A stretch of DNA of 64,000 bases from Chitinophaga eiseniae (GTDB lineage: Bacteria > Bacteroidota > Bacteroidia > Chitinophagales > Chitinophagaceae): positions 682,001 through 746,000 of the forward strand of contig NZ_FUWZ01000003.1 of assembly GCF_900167135.1 (NCBI RefSeq), written 5' to 3'. The notes below the pieces were generated by a model. That model had not been told where the DNA came from. It saw only the letters and a list, made by a program, of their open reading frames with translations, and ran no database searches. A program made the translations under genes and the position numbers. Of the stretch, positions 35,775-44,044 are shown piece after piece (within the stretch, counting starts at the first letter, position 1; the number at the start of each line of letters is the position of its first letter).

Positions 35775-36761
35775 TCAGTGACTGTTGTTAAGCCGTACGA
35801 TTTCTTTTGACAACGCAAATTTAATGCCCAGAATAGCGAGGATGTTATCCATCTTGTCGAAGTTTTTGCCGAAGGCGGCTACTGCATAAAAGCTGTCGCT
35901 GATCATGAAGTTGGTCACAAGCGCGAGACGGTCGTAGCTCTGCCCCTCTTTAAGATCGCGGCGATTCACATATTCGGCGGAGAGATCAAAGCGGCCTTTC
36001 TGGTAGTTGGCAGAGAGGCCATAGTCCAGCAGCTGGCTGTTGTAGGGAAAGCTGCCAGCGGCTACGTCCTGGCTGTTCCAGATGTAGCGGCCGAGGGCGA
36101 TGAAATCGAGCGGGAATTTACCTGGCGCCCAGCGGATATTGGTCCAGATACCGGAGCGGTTGGAGGCGAGGTCCTTAAACCGGTTGCCCGGTGCGCTACC
36201 TGCCAGGGCGCCTGCCAGTTCCACGATGATGAGGCCTTTGTTCCGTTGTACGTCGAACATATCCCGCAGTTCCGCATTCTTTTGGGCCAGCGCCACGGTA
36301 TCCAGCTGTGACGGATCTTCCACGGCCAGCAGTGCTTCTATTTCCTTTTTCTTCTGCAGCATGGCATCGCGGTTGCGGCGGTAATAGAACCGGAACACCT
36401 GCGTACGGAAGCCCGCGGAAATGCTGGTGCTGGTATCTGTCCTGAAAGTGGCCGCAGAGACGTTGAACGTTTGCAACAGGGGAAATTTATTGTTCAGGTA
36501 CCGCTCAAATGTGAGGTTAGGTTTGTTGGTCAGCCAGTAAGGCGTAACATCCACCGCACCGCCCTGCCAGAGGTTGATCAGGCTGATGCCAAAGGCTTTG
36601 GGATTGGTGGGTTTATCGATGGCTGCCGGCGCCTTGTCCGCCAGCACCAGTCCGGGTGACGAAGGCATGGTCATATCGGATATCTTCAGGGAATCCTTTA
36701 ACTGGGCATAGCCGGGATGGGTGGCTGCCAGGAGCAACACCCACCAGAATAACTTTTTCAT
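35775..36761 (-). CDS. secreted hypothetical protein, possible outer-membrane barrel
   Basis: 328 residues with a signal peptide (MKKLFWWVLLLAATHPGYAQ). After a Pro-rich linker the sequence has barrel-like strands (RYLNNKFPLLQTFNVSAATF, GRFDLSAEYVNRRD, FYAVAAFGKNFDKMDNILAILGIKFAL) and one charged helix around 130-165. No known family was recognised. It follows the 118-residue gene by 3 bases, so the two are translated together and likely act together. Confidence 0.5.
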   Translation of the reverse strand: MKKLFWWVLLLAATHPGYAQLKDSLKISDMTMPSSPGLVLADKAPAAIDKPTNPKAFGISLINLWQGGAVDVTPYWLTNKPNLTFERYLNNKFPLLQTFNVSAATFRTDTSTSISAGFRTQVFRFYYRRNRDAMLQKKKEIEALLAVEDPSQLDTVALAQKNAELRDMFDVQRNKGLIIVELAGALAGSAPGNRFKDLASNRSGIWTNIRWAPGKFPLDFIALGRYIWNSQDVAAGSFPYNSQLLDYGLSANYQKGRFDLSAEYVNRRDLKEGQSYDRLALVTNFMISDSFYAVAAFGKNFDKMDNILAILGIKFALSKEIVRLNNSH

Positions 36762-36764
36762 GGT

Positions 36765-37121
36765 TTACTTAAAATTAAAGTCCAGCAAAAAAGACATGAT
36801 GTCCCCGTCTGTTTTTACTTCATCCTGATAGAGGAGAACAGATGGGTTACAGGCGCTGATAGCGTAGGTAACGACAATTCCGTTGGTGAGGCTGTTGGTA
36901 TCCAGCACGTTGGTGGTCACCTTCAGCGTTTTCCCTTTCAGGTCAGCTGCAGTGCCCAGCCGGAGGTTACGGATTTCGCCCTTGGACAAGGCCGCAGGAT
37001 CTTTGTCGAAGCGTACCACGCTGGCGCCAATCTGGGCATTACCGATGGTAATGTTAAGGATAACGTCCGATCCCGGGTTAACGGTAAGGTCGGCACTCTC
37101 CTTTCGTTTTCTGATGGCCAT
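36765..37121 (-). CDS. hypothetical 118-residue protein
   Basis: No signal peptide is visible. The sequence (MAIRKRKESADLTVNPGSDV ... GKTLKVTTNVLDTN) is mostly beta with Ig-like spacing and ends LLDFNFK. No family was recognised. It is the first gene of a tight pair with the secreted 328-residue protein. A minus-strand TATCTTTG at 37182-37189 may be its -7 box. A short tandem of AATTACGA-like units lies just upstream (37130-37152). Confidence 0.45.
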   Translation of the reverse strand: MAIRKRKESADLTVNPGSDVILNITIGNAQIGASVVRFDKDPAALSKGEIRNLRLGTAADLKGKTLKVTTNVLDTNSLTNGIVVTYAISACNPSVLLYQDEVKTDGDIMSFLLDFNFK

Positions 37122-37215
37122 AGGATATTCAATTACAAATTACGAATTACGAATGAGGGGTTCCATTACGGAAGGTTGATACAAAGATAGGTCGCTACTA
37201 CGCAGGGTATCTGCA

Positions 37216-38034
37216 CTAGCGCAAAGCGCTTAGCCATCCGGCCACAAAAAGCAGCACTTCCTGCCGGTTTAATTCATTATGAAGTTCATGATAGTCGCCC
37301 GGCCACTCACGGTAAGTCAGCAGGCTGGCGGGGGCCCTTTCGGCGAAGATGCGGGAGCCTTCTACCGCAGTGAAAGCGTCGTCGCCTCCATGGATCAGCA
37401 GCGAACGGATCTTCAGCGTGGAAGCTTCTTCCAGGCACCAAAGGCCGTTCCGTATCATATCATGGGCCAGCCGGACACTCATTTTATCGTGCCGGAGCGG
37501 GTTTTGGCGGAATTTCTCCACTTCGTCCGGATCGCGGGATACTTTGGTGATGTCCAGCCCCTGGTTTAACCGCAGGTTAGGCACGACTTTATTCAGTACC
37601 CGCAGCAGTCCCCGCAGAAATGCGCCGGGGCGTTTGCCCACGATCAGCGCCGGCGCCGAGATTACGGCTCCGAGGATATCAGGCGTACGGTGCAGCAGGA
37701 AACCTGTCAGCAGGCCGCCGCCCATGCTATGCCCGTACATGACCACCGGTTGCTGGTACAGCTCTTTTGTATACGCGAGAAAAGCCGCTTCATAGTCGAA
37801 CATATAGTCGAAGCCGGGCGTAGCCCCCCTTTTACCATCGGTTTTACCATGACCGTAATGATCGATACCCAGCACCGCATATCCCTCTCCGTTAAAAAAA
37901 CGGGCCACGTGATCGTACCTGCCTACGTCTTCGCCGATGCCATGTACGATGATCATCACCCGGCTGAAATGCTCAGGTATCCAGCTGATGCCGTGAAAAC
38001 GGGTATTCCGGAATGACCAGTAGAATTCGTTCAT
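37216..38034 (-). CDS. alpha/beta hydrolase, monoacylglycerol lipase-like
   Basis: 272 residues from MNEFYWSFRNTRFHGISW; an ATG 11 codons upstream is also open. VHGIGEDVGRY supplies the oxyanion segment, GHSMGGGL the nucleophile elbow, HGGDDAF the Asp and DYHELHNE the His. The pattern DHYGHGKTDGKRG matches the serine aminopeptidase S33/monoglyceride lipase group. Likely cytoplasmic. It is divergent from the small membrane protein at 38136. Confidence 0.82.
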   Translation of the reverse strand: MNEFYWSFRNTRFHGISWIPEHFSRVMIIVHGIGEDVGRYDHVARFFNGEGYAVLGIDHYGHGKTDGKRGATPGFDYMFDYEAAFLAYTKELYQQPVVMYGHSMGGGLLTGFLLHRTPDILGAVISAPALIVGKRPGAFLRGLLRVLNKVVPNLRLNQGLDITKVSRDPDEVEKFRQNPLRHDKMSVRLAHDMIRNGLWCLEEASTLKIRSLLIHGGDDAFTAVEGSRIFAERAPASLLTYREWPGDYHELHNELNRQEVLLFVAGWLSALR

Positions 38035-38135
38035 GCCAGCGAATATAAACCATTTATTCCTATGCAAAATTTCCGTTCGTTATGCAGCTGTTTTTATATT
38101 TTTGCGGTCTTATCAACTTAAATCCGACACACAGC

Positions 38136-38549
38136 ATGAGTCAAGCGGACAAAGACGCCCCGGTATACAGCATCCCCCTGAGCTACCGGAAAATGGAAAA
38201 TCTGCATATCGTATTCTGGTTATTAAAAGATATCAGCTGGTGTATGATCTGGAAACCGTTGGGAGTGGCCATGATCTTTCCCACGCTTATTATCTCCCTG
38301 GTCATTGCCTGGCGCACCAGGCAGTTCATGTCGGAGTTATGCCATAATGTGGCTATCTCGCTATGGATATCGGCCAACTCCTACTGGATGATCAGCGAGT
38401 TCTTCCACTTTGATGCGCACGTGATATGGGGAGAGATCACCTATAAACATGTGGCGCTGGTCCCTTTTGTGTCGGGCCTGCTCATCCTGGCTTACTATTA
38501 CCTCTGGTATCATCCCAGGCATAAAGAAACCGAAGAAATTATGTCATAA
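38136..38549 (+). CDS. hypothetical 137-residue membrane protein
   Basis: From MSQADKDAPVYSIPLSY; a frame 18 codons upstream would include the putative -7 box TATTTTTG (38097-38104). About three hydrophobic segments (VAMIFPTLIISLVIAW, VAISLWISANSYWM, HVALVPFVSGLLILAYYYLW) with aromatic edges suggest an inner-membrane protein. Function unknown. A 60-base repeat begins 1 base after its stop codon. Confidence 0.6.
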   Translation: MSQADKDAPVYSIPLSYRKMENLHIVFWLLKDISWCMIWKPLGVAMIFPTLIISLVIAWRTRQFMSELCHNVAISLWISANSYWMISEFFHFDAHVIWGEITYKHVALVPFVSGLLILAYYYLWYHPRHKETEEIMS

Positions 38550-38550
38550 C

Positions 38551-38610
38551 GTGTTGTGCTATTAAAGAGGCAATTGGAATGACAATTAAAAATATGTAAA
38601 TAGATCTGTG
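38551..38610 (+). repeat. 60-base direct repeat, left copy
   Basis: Begins GTGTTGTGCTATTAAAGAGG. It agrees with the copy at 40699-40758 in 54 of 60 positions, same orientation. The pair brackets three genes (DUF1905, hydrolase, AraC). No coding frame or terminal inverted repeats were seen in it. Confidence 0.85.
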
Positions 38611-38627
38611 TAAATCATCTACCTTAT

Positions 38628-38903
38628 TCAAATCCTTTCATAGATCTCCACACTTACCTCATCTCCTGCTTCTTTTTTAATAGCTTTACGGGTTTTGGCA
38701 TTAACTCCAAGCAGGTGAGTACCATCTTTAACGGGGAGAAAAGAGTTTTCAAACAGCTGGCCATCTATTTTGCCGCGTACTTTTACGGGTTGCCTGGTAC
38801 CGAATGCATCCGCTACACCATCCCAAACGATATAGGTCCAGGCGCCTTTGCCGGTACCGATTTGCAGTTTTGTTCTGATCTTTGCAATTATTTTCTGTGC
38901 CAT
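38628..38903 (-). CDS. DUF1905 domain protein
   Basis: 91 residues, the whole of a DUF1905 domain: WTYIVWDGVADAFGTRQPVKVRGKIDG and PVKDGTHLLGVNAKTRKAIKKEAGD. Some relatives carry a second YdeI-type part; here it is absent. A small beta-barrel of unknown function, cytoplasmic. It is 10 bases after the hydrolase gene and shares its transcript. Confidence 0.8.
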   Translation of the reverse strand: MAQKIIAKIRTKLQIGTGKGAWTYIVWDGVADAFGTRQPVKVRGKIDGQLFENSFLPVKDGTHLLGVNAKTRKAIKKEAGDEVSVEIYERI

Positions 38904-38913
38904 GATTTTGTTT

Positions 38914-39690
38914 CTAAGATTTTAGGAAATGGGTTAAAACCGATAATACCACTTCCGGGGCAGGCATATGGTCCTGGCCTTTGAGCAGGGTGTAGGCAGC
39001 ATGCGGGATGGCGGCCTTCAATTGCAGCGCCACTTCCTGAATGGATTCAGGGCTTTTTTCGCCTACAATGATTTGGGTGGGCGTTGTAAGCGAAGCCAGC
39101 TCATTTACAGGCGCCAGGGTGCTTGCCAGCGTGGTATCGTAGGCCAGTGTGGGAGCCAGCGCCACCATGGCCGACCAATCGGGGTAAAAACTGTCAAATG
39201 CTTCTTGGGGGATACCGATACCTTCCAGGAACCCGGTGATGGCTTCCTGATTTTTTCCCTCATCCAGCAGTTGGTACAATTCACTGCTTAGGCCCTTAAA
39301 CTCTTCGAGATAGGCTTTGTTATGGGAATAGGCGGCGTCGTAGATGACCAGTTTAGTCACTTTACTGCCCAAAGCCATAGCAGCCTTTAGCGCCAGGATA
39401 GCGCCGGAAGAGTGACCATACAGATATCCCTGGCCTCCCGCCGCATCTATCATTGCTTCAATGTCTTCTACCTCCCGTTCTACTGCATAAGGCAAAGTGT
39501 TACCGCTATCGCCACGGCCACGGCGGTCGTAGTTATACACGGTAAATTCTTCAGAAAAGACCGATACATCGTATAATACCGGGTTAAACTGCCGGTAGCA
39601 GGTAGCCCCTGTAATGTAGATCAATGCCGGGCCTTTGCCGGTAACATCGTAGGCCAGTTTAGTTCCATCTTTGGATCGTGTTGTCTTCAT
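38914..39690 (-). CDS. alpha/beta hydrolase, cytoplasmic
   Basis: 258 residues. The elbow is YGHSSGAIL (Ser near 93), the acid is in IIVGEKSPES (possibly Glu) and the His in GQDHMPAPEV. NYDRRGRGDSG is the classic post-strand motif. The gene lies between an AraC regulator and DUF1905 on one strand, inside the repeat-bracketed cassette. A minus-strand TATCTTTG (39723-39730) precedes it, and a palindrome lies upstream of that. Substrate unknown. Confidence 0.85.
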   Translation of the reverse strand: MKTTRSKDGTKLAYDVTGKGPALIYITGATCYRQFNPVLYDVSVFSEEFTVYNYDRRGRGDSGNTLPYAVEREVEDIEAMIDAAGGQGYLYGHSSGAILALKAAMALGSKVTKLVIYDAAYSHNKAYLEEFKGLSSELYQLLDEGKNQEAITGFLEGIGIPQEAFDSFYPDWSAMVALAPTLAYDTTLASTLAPVNELASLTTPTQIIVGEKSPESIQEVALQLKAAIPHAAYTLLKGQDHMPAPEVVLSVLTHFLKS

Positions 39691-39722
39691 CGTAATATGT
39701 TTTTAACGTTTAACTTTCAAGA

Positions 39723-39780
39723 CAAAGATAGAACGGCCATTTACCCTTACTTGGTTCAAAACCCGTTTTGAATGGTAAAT
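39723..39780 (-). promoter_or_regulatory. hydrolase -7 box and nested palindrome
   Basis: TATCTTTG on the minus strand (39723-39730) lies 33 bases before the hydrolase ATG. Upstream, TTCAAAAC-CC-GTTTTGAA (39755-39772) is a perfect 8-base-arm palindrome, with outer arms ATTTACC (39739-39745) and GGTAAAT (39774-39780). No T run follows, so an operator is more likely than a terminator. Confidence 0.55.
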
Positions 39781-40683
39781 TTACCTGGTGTATTGGTTCC
39801 TGTATTCCAAAGGGGTGGCGCCTGCATTTTTCTTAAAGAACTTATTAAAATTTGCCGGGTCAGAAAAATTAAGCTGGTAGCAGATCTCAGTTATATCCAG
39901 ATCGGTGTATAATATCAGCGACTTTGCCTCGGCAACTATTCTCTGGTGAATGTGGAACAGGGCGTTTTGTCCTGTGGCTATTTTGATATATTCAGAAAGA
40001 TATTTAGGAGTAATGGAAAGCATATCGGCATATTCATTTACCGTTCTCCGTTCTACATAATTATCATTGACCAGCTGAAGGAATTGTTTCAACAAAACTG
40101 ATTCAGGTTTTGTGATACGTTCCCGCTGTTGGGTGAGCTGTGCGAAGCCTCTTAATTGATAAAGTATTGCCAGTATTTTTAAAGCGGCCACTGTATGTTG
40201 TTTATCATCAGCGTTTGTATAGGCAGCGAAGATATCTTCAAAGGCAAGAGAGAACTCATCATACTTTTCCTGCGACAGCTCAAAAAAATGAGTTTGCTGC
40301 ACATCAAAAAAGGGGAATTGCTTTTCAAAATCCGGCTTGAAGAAGGAAAAACAGGGCAACTTAAAGTAGATAAGATAGCCGTAAGCATGTTCCGTGTTGT
40401 AGAAGCTGGATAGGAGCCCCGGAGCCTGGAAAACAAGAGAGCTGTTCATCCGCATCTCTTTCATATTATCATATACGATCCGGGATTCACCTACCCCGCT
40501 CATCAACGCCATAAAATAAAAGGATCTTCTGAACGGGGGTTTATAGAACTTTTTAACATCCCTTCCTTTATCTACCCGGAAACAAAACAGGTTAGGGTCA
40601 TCTGTTCTGTCAGGAAATGGTGTACTGGCAAAAAACTCATTGATATCATCATAAAAGGGAATAACACCCTTAGAATTACCCAT
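39781..40683 (-). CDS. AraC-family transcriptional regulator
   Basis: 300 residues. The N-terminal ~180 residues form an effector domain without recognised family name; the C-terminal ~100 carry two HTHs (VNEYADMLSITPKYLSEYIK and LDITEICYQLNFSDPANFNKFFKK). Codon choice looks more AT-rich than in neighbours (many AAA, ATA, TTA), a hint of transfer; no calculation was made. It likely controls the hydrolase-DUF1905 unit just downstream through the palindrome between them. Confidence 0.9.
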   Translation of the reverse strand: MGNSKGVIPFYDDINEFFASTPFPDRTDDPNLFCFRVDKGRDVKKFYKPPFRRSFYFMALMSGVGESRIVYDNMKEMRMNSSLVFQAPGLLSSFYNTEHAYGYLIYFKLPCFSFFKPDFEKQFPFFDVQQTHFFELSQEKYDEFSLAFEDIFAAYTNADDKQHTVAALKILAILYQLRGFAQLTQQRERITKPESVLLKQFLQLVNDNYVERRTVNEYADMLSITPKYLSEYIKIATGQNALFHIHQRIVAEAKSLILYTDLDITEICYQLNFSDPANFNKFFKKNAGATPLEYRNQYTR

Positions 40684-40698
40684 TATTTATATATTAAT

Positions 40699-40758
40699 GT
40701 GTTGTGCTATTAAAGAGGCAACTTGAATGATAATTAAAAATATGTATATAGATGTGAG
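40699..40758 (+). repeat. 60-base direct repeat, right copy
   Basis: Same orientation as 38551-38610, 54 of 60 identical; differences are scattered and mostly in the second half. It starts 15 bases upstream of the AraC ATG. Confidence 0.85.
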
Positions 40759-40762
40759 ATAA

Positions 40763-40976
40763 AAAATATTGTGCGCAGTACTGGTAAATAACTACAATAC
40801 CTAAACGATCCATGCGCAACATTAGTAACGAATTTCAGGAAATTCTATAGCATTTGCAAAGAGATCTTTGAAAAAGAAGCAAATAGCCGGAACAACGGTA
40901 CCATCCAGCAGGTAAGCATTACCAAGGCCAATGTTCAAGATATCAATTTTCTGAAGGAACTTGATCGTTATGTCAT
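40763..40976 (+). pseudogene. possible decayed gene fragment in a 340-base gap
   Basis: The gap between araC and the PmbA gene is non-coding by normal criteria. One frame from about 40780 to 40990 reads protein-like without a start codon (SICKEIFEKEANSRNN, then NVQDINFLKELDRYVIKK). A second frame begins ATG 40812 with MRNISNEFQEIL and stops at once; a one-base shift would join the two. This suggests a gene remnant left beside the repeat. No parent family was recognised. Confidence 0.3.
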
Positions 40977-41010
40977 AAAAAAAGCGAAGACCGGAGCCTT
41001 CGCTTTTTTT
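40977..41010. terminator. bidirectional terminator after the TldD/PmbA operon
   Basis: AAAAAAAGCGAAG (40977-40989) pairs with CTTCGCTTTTTTT (40998-41010), loop ACCGGAGC. Confidence 0.85.
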
Positions 41011-41027
41011 GTATTTGCCTTTGTTCG

Positions 41028-42365
41028 TCAGATAGCATCTGATAAGGAGGTGAACGTAAAATCACGCAGTTTCATGGGCGGGAGGATAGCACTCTGGTTG
41101 CTTTCCCCGCTGACAGCCCTCTCAGGCCTGCCCAGCGCTTCCACGTTATTCAGCATGATCACCGGGCTTTCATTGAACCGGAAATTTTTCACCGGGTGTT
41201 TAATCACGCCGTTCTCGATGTAAAAAGTCCCGTCGCGGGTAAGGCCCGTAAACAACAGTGTCTGCGGATCTACGGGGCGGATGTACCAGAGGCGTGTCAC
41301 CAGTATCCCCTTCTCGGTGCTTTTGATCAGATCTTCCAGCGAAGCAGTGCCGCCTTCCATGATAAATGCATCCGGCGACGGAATGGCTTTTACGTTGTCT
41401 TTCTGCGCCCAGTAACGGGAGTAGTACATATTTTTCACCGTTCCTTTTTCGATCCAGGTGATTTTTTCCTGTGGCCGTCCGTCGTTATTGTAGCAGGAAG
41501 TGGGCATATCCGGATGCCAGGGATCTGAATAGATCGTCACCTGGTCGTCCATGAGTTTTTCCCCCAGCTTGGTTTTACCGCCGGCTTTGCTAAGGAAGCT
41601 CCTTCCTTCTTCCGCACTGCGTGCGTCCATACTGCCGATAAGCTGTTCGATCAGTACGATGGCCGCTGCCGGTTCGAGGATGACCGTATACTTGCCCGGT
41701 TCGATGGCTTTAGCGCCTTTGGACCCGGTGGCTTTCTGTGATGCGATGCTGGTGTCTTTAGACACGTCCAGCTTGCTGACGTCGTTGTATGCTTTGGAAG
41801 CGTAACCGGAGCCGGTGCCATCTTCCGAGCGGACCGTGATACTGAAATTGATCTCTGTTGAGCTGTTGTAAGCGAACAGGCCTTTGGAGTTCATCATAGC
41901 GGAAGAGGCCACACTGTTTTCCAGGAAGCCGGCGGCCACCAGTTTATTTTGTTTGGTGATGGTGAGGCTTTTGGCAACAGCGTCTGCACGGAAGGCAGGA
42001 TCTATGGCGGCGGTGTCCTTGTTATAACCACCGGAAGCTTCGCCATATTGCTGCGGCCCCAGGATGGGCATGTATTCCGGGTTTTCCGGCGCCAGGCGGG
42101 CCAGTTCTTCCGCTCTTCTGACTACTTTTTCCAGGGAGGCGTCATCGAATTCATTGATGGTGGCAGTGCCCAGTTTTTTCCCGAAGGCGGAAGACACCAC
42201 CAGCATGCTTTTGCTATTAGCGCCGCTGGTAGACACTTCATTACGGGCATAACGCACATTGCCGGAGTCGCCACTATAAATAGACACTTCGCACTCGTCT
42301 GCTTTTGAATAGGCAAGCACTTTTTTCAATAATGCCTGTGCTGCTTCTTTAGTGAGTATCGGCAT
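41028..42365 (-). CDS. pmbA: TldD/PmbA-family protein, PmbA-like (copy 1)
   Basis: 445 residues without signal peptide. It has the N-terminal domain (YSKADECEVSIYSGDSGN, TATINEFDDASLEKVVRRAEELA) and the C-terminal beta domain ending FTFTSLSDAI. As in PmbA/TldE, no HExxxH motif is present, so it should be the non-catalytic partner of TldD. TldD-TldE heterodimers trim unfolded peptides, including microcin and CcdA precursors. It is the last gene of the four-gene array, 3 bases after its TldD. Confidence 0.85.
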   Translation of the reverse strand: MPILTKEAAQALLKKVLAYSKADECEVSIYSGDSGNVRYARNEVSTSGANSKSMLVVSSAFGKKLGTATINEFDDASLEKVVRRAEELARLAPENPEYMPILGPQQYGEASGGYNKDTAAIDPAFRADAVAKSLTITKQNKLVAAGFLENSVASSAMMNSKGLFAYNSSTEINFSITVRSEDGTGSGYASKAYNDVSKLDVSKDTSIASQKATGSKGAKAIEPGKYTVILEPAAAIVLIEQLIGSMDARSAEEGRSFLSKAGGKTKLGEKLMDDQVTIYSDPWHPDMPTSCYNNDGRPQEKITWIEKGTVKNMYYSRYWAQKDNVKAIPSPDAFIMEGGTASLEDLIKSTEKGILVTRLWYIRPVDPQTLLFTGLTRDGTFYIENGVIKHPVKNFRFNESPVIMLNNVEALGRPERAVSGESNQSAILPPMKLRDFTFTSLSDAI

Positions 42366-42368
42366 ATA

Positions 42369-44003
42369 TTAAATTTTTCTAGCTGTATTAATAACGTTTA
42401 CGCCATTGAAGCGGGCGGTCGCTGAGCCGTGGGATACGGCGCTCACCTGTGAGGGCTGGCCTTTTCCGTCGAAGAAGGAACCGCCGAGGCGGTAGTCTCT
42501 CTTGTCGGCGATCGCTTTACAGGAGTTCCAGAACTCCTGGGTATTGCTTTGGTAAGCCACGTCTTTGAGCATGCCTACGATCTGACCGTTTTTGATCTCA
42601 TAGAAGAGCTGTCCGCCAAACTGGAAGTTGTAGCGTTGCTGGTCGATGGAGAAGGAGCCGTCGCCGGCGATGAAGATGCCTCTCTCCACGTTTTTGATCA
42701 GCTCTGCGGGGGTCAGGGACGCGGCGCCGGGTTGCAGCGAAACGTTGGCCATACGCTGGAACTGCACGTCTGACCAGCTTTGCGAGTAACAACAGCCCTG
42801 TGATTGTTTCAGGCCGATGATATGCGCCTGATCACGGATCGCCTGATAGTTGACCAGCACACCGTCTTTGATCAGGTCCCACTTCTGGGTGGCCACGCCT
42901 TCGTCGTCATACCCTACGGCGCCAAGAGAACCGGGTTGTGTTTTATCGGCGACGATATTGACCAGGGGGCTGCCGAACTGGAATTTTTTGCTTTCCCATT
43001 TGTCGAGCGTGAGGAAGCTGGTGCCGGCGAAATTCGCCTCATAGCCCAGTACGCGGTCCAGTTCTGTAGGGTGTCCTACCGATTCGTGGATGGTGAGCCA
43101 GAGATGGGAAGGGTCCAGTACCAGGTCATATTTGCCCGGTTCGACGGATTTGGCCTTCAGCTTCTCTCCCACCTGTGTGCCGGCGAGGCGGGCGTCTTCC
43201 AGCATGTCATAACGGTCACGGTATAACGTAGTCACACCATGAATTTTATCTGATTCCCGCGGGATCATGTATTCATATCCCATACCGCGGGGAGAGCTGA
43301 GGGCATTGCGTGTTTCGAACTTGCCGGTGGCCTTGTCGATCTTGGTGATCTGGAATGTAGGCCAGATGCGGTGTACATCCTGATCGATGTAAGACCCGTC
43401 GGAAGAGGCGAAGTATTTCTGTTCGTTCACGAGAAACATAAACGAGCCTACGTAGTCGGCTCCGCCTTTCATGGCTACGTCGCTGACGGAAAGCAGCAAG
43501 TCTGCTTTTTCTTTGACAGGCACGTCAAAGGCATTTTTTTCGATGGGGGTTTTCCAGCTGACTTCTCCATAGCCTTTTTGCGGGGCGAGTTGTACGGGGG
43601 TCGTCAGCAGGCGGGCGTTTTCTTTGGCGATCGCCACGGCGGTAGCGGCGGCGCGGGCGATGCTGTCTTTGTCCATCTGGTCGGTGGAGGCAAAGCCCCA
43701 GCTACCGTTGGCCAGCACACGGATACCGATGCCGTAGGATTCTGTGTTGACCACATTCTCCACTTTGTCTTCCCGGGTGATGATAAACTGGTTGAGATAA
43801 CGGCCTATGCGTACATCGGTATAGGTAGCGCCTTTGCTGCGGGCGGCGTTGAGCGCCACGTCGGCGAGCTCTTTTTTCTTCGCCACGTCGATGGCATACC
43901 AGGGGGCTTCCAGCGGAACGGCTTTTCCGATGATCGGTATCTGGGACAGCAGTCCTGCGCCCAGCCCGAGGCCTGTGTAATGGAGGAATTCTCTTCTTTT
44001 CAT
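42369..44003 (-). CDS. tldD: TldD-like metalloprotease with Tat-like leader (copy 1)
   Basis: 544 residues. The zinc motif HESVGH is at 306-311 (LTIHESVGHPTELDR), the peptidase signature of TldD. The N-terminus MKRREFLHYTGLGLGAGLL resembles a twin-arginine signal, so it may be exported, whereas its PmbA partner has no leader. The C-terminal domain contains HIIGLKQSQGCCYSQSW. It follows the second PmbA gene by 41 bases. Confidence 0.87.
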   Translation of the reverse strand: MKRREFLHYTGLGLGAGLLSQIPIIGKAVPLEAPWYAIDVAKKKELADVALNAARSKGATYTDVRIGRYLNQFIITREDKVENVVNTESYGIGIRVLANGSWGFASTDQMDKDSIARAAATAVAIAKENARLLTTPVQLAPQKGYGEVSWKTPIEKNAFDVPVKEKADLLLSVSDVAMKGGADYVGSFMFLVNEQKYFASSDGSYIDQDVHRIWPTFQITKIDKATGKFETRNALSSPRGMGYEYMIPRESDKIHGVTTLYRDRYDMLEDARLAGTQVGEKLKAKSVEPGKYDLVLDPSHLWLTIHESVGHPTELDRVLGYEANFAGTSFLTLDKWESKKFQFGSPLVNIVADKTQPGSLGAVGYDDEGVATQKWDLIKDGVLVNYQAIRDQAHIIGLKQSQGCCYSQSWSDVQFQRMANVSLQPGAASLTPAELIKNVERGIFIAGDGSFSIDQQRYNFQFGGQLFYEIKNGQIVGMLKDVAYQSNTQEFWNSCKAIADKRDYRLGGSFFDGKGQPSQVSAVSHGSATARFNGVNVINTARKI

Positions 44004-44044
44004 TATAGCAGGATTAAAGGATGTGAATGGGGTATGATAACCTG

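Noticed and set aside
38551-40758. Composite transposon or integron
   Set aside because: The repeats are 60 bases without terminal inverted repeats, and no transposase, integrase or attachment site was seen.
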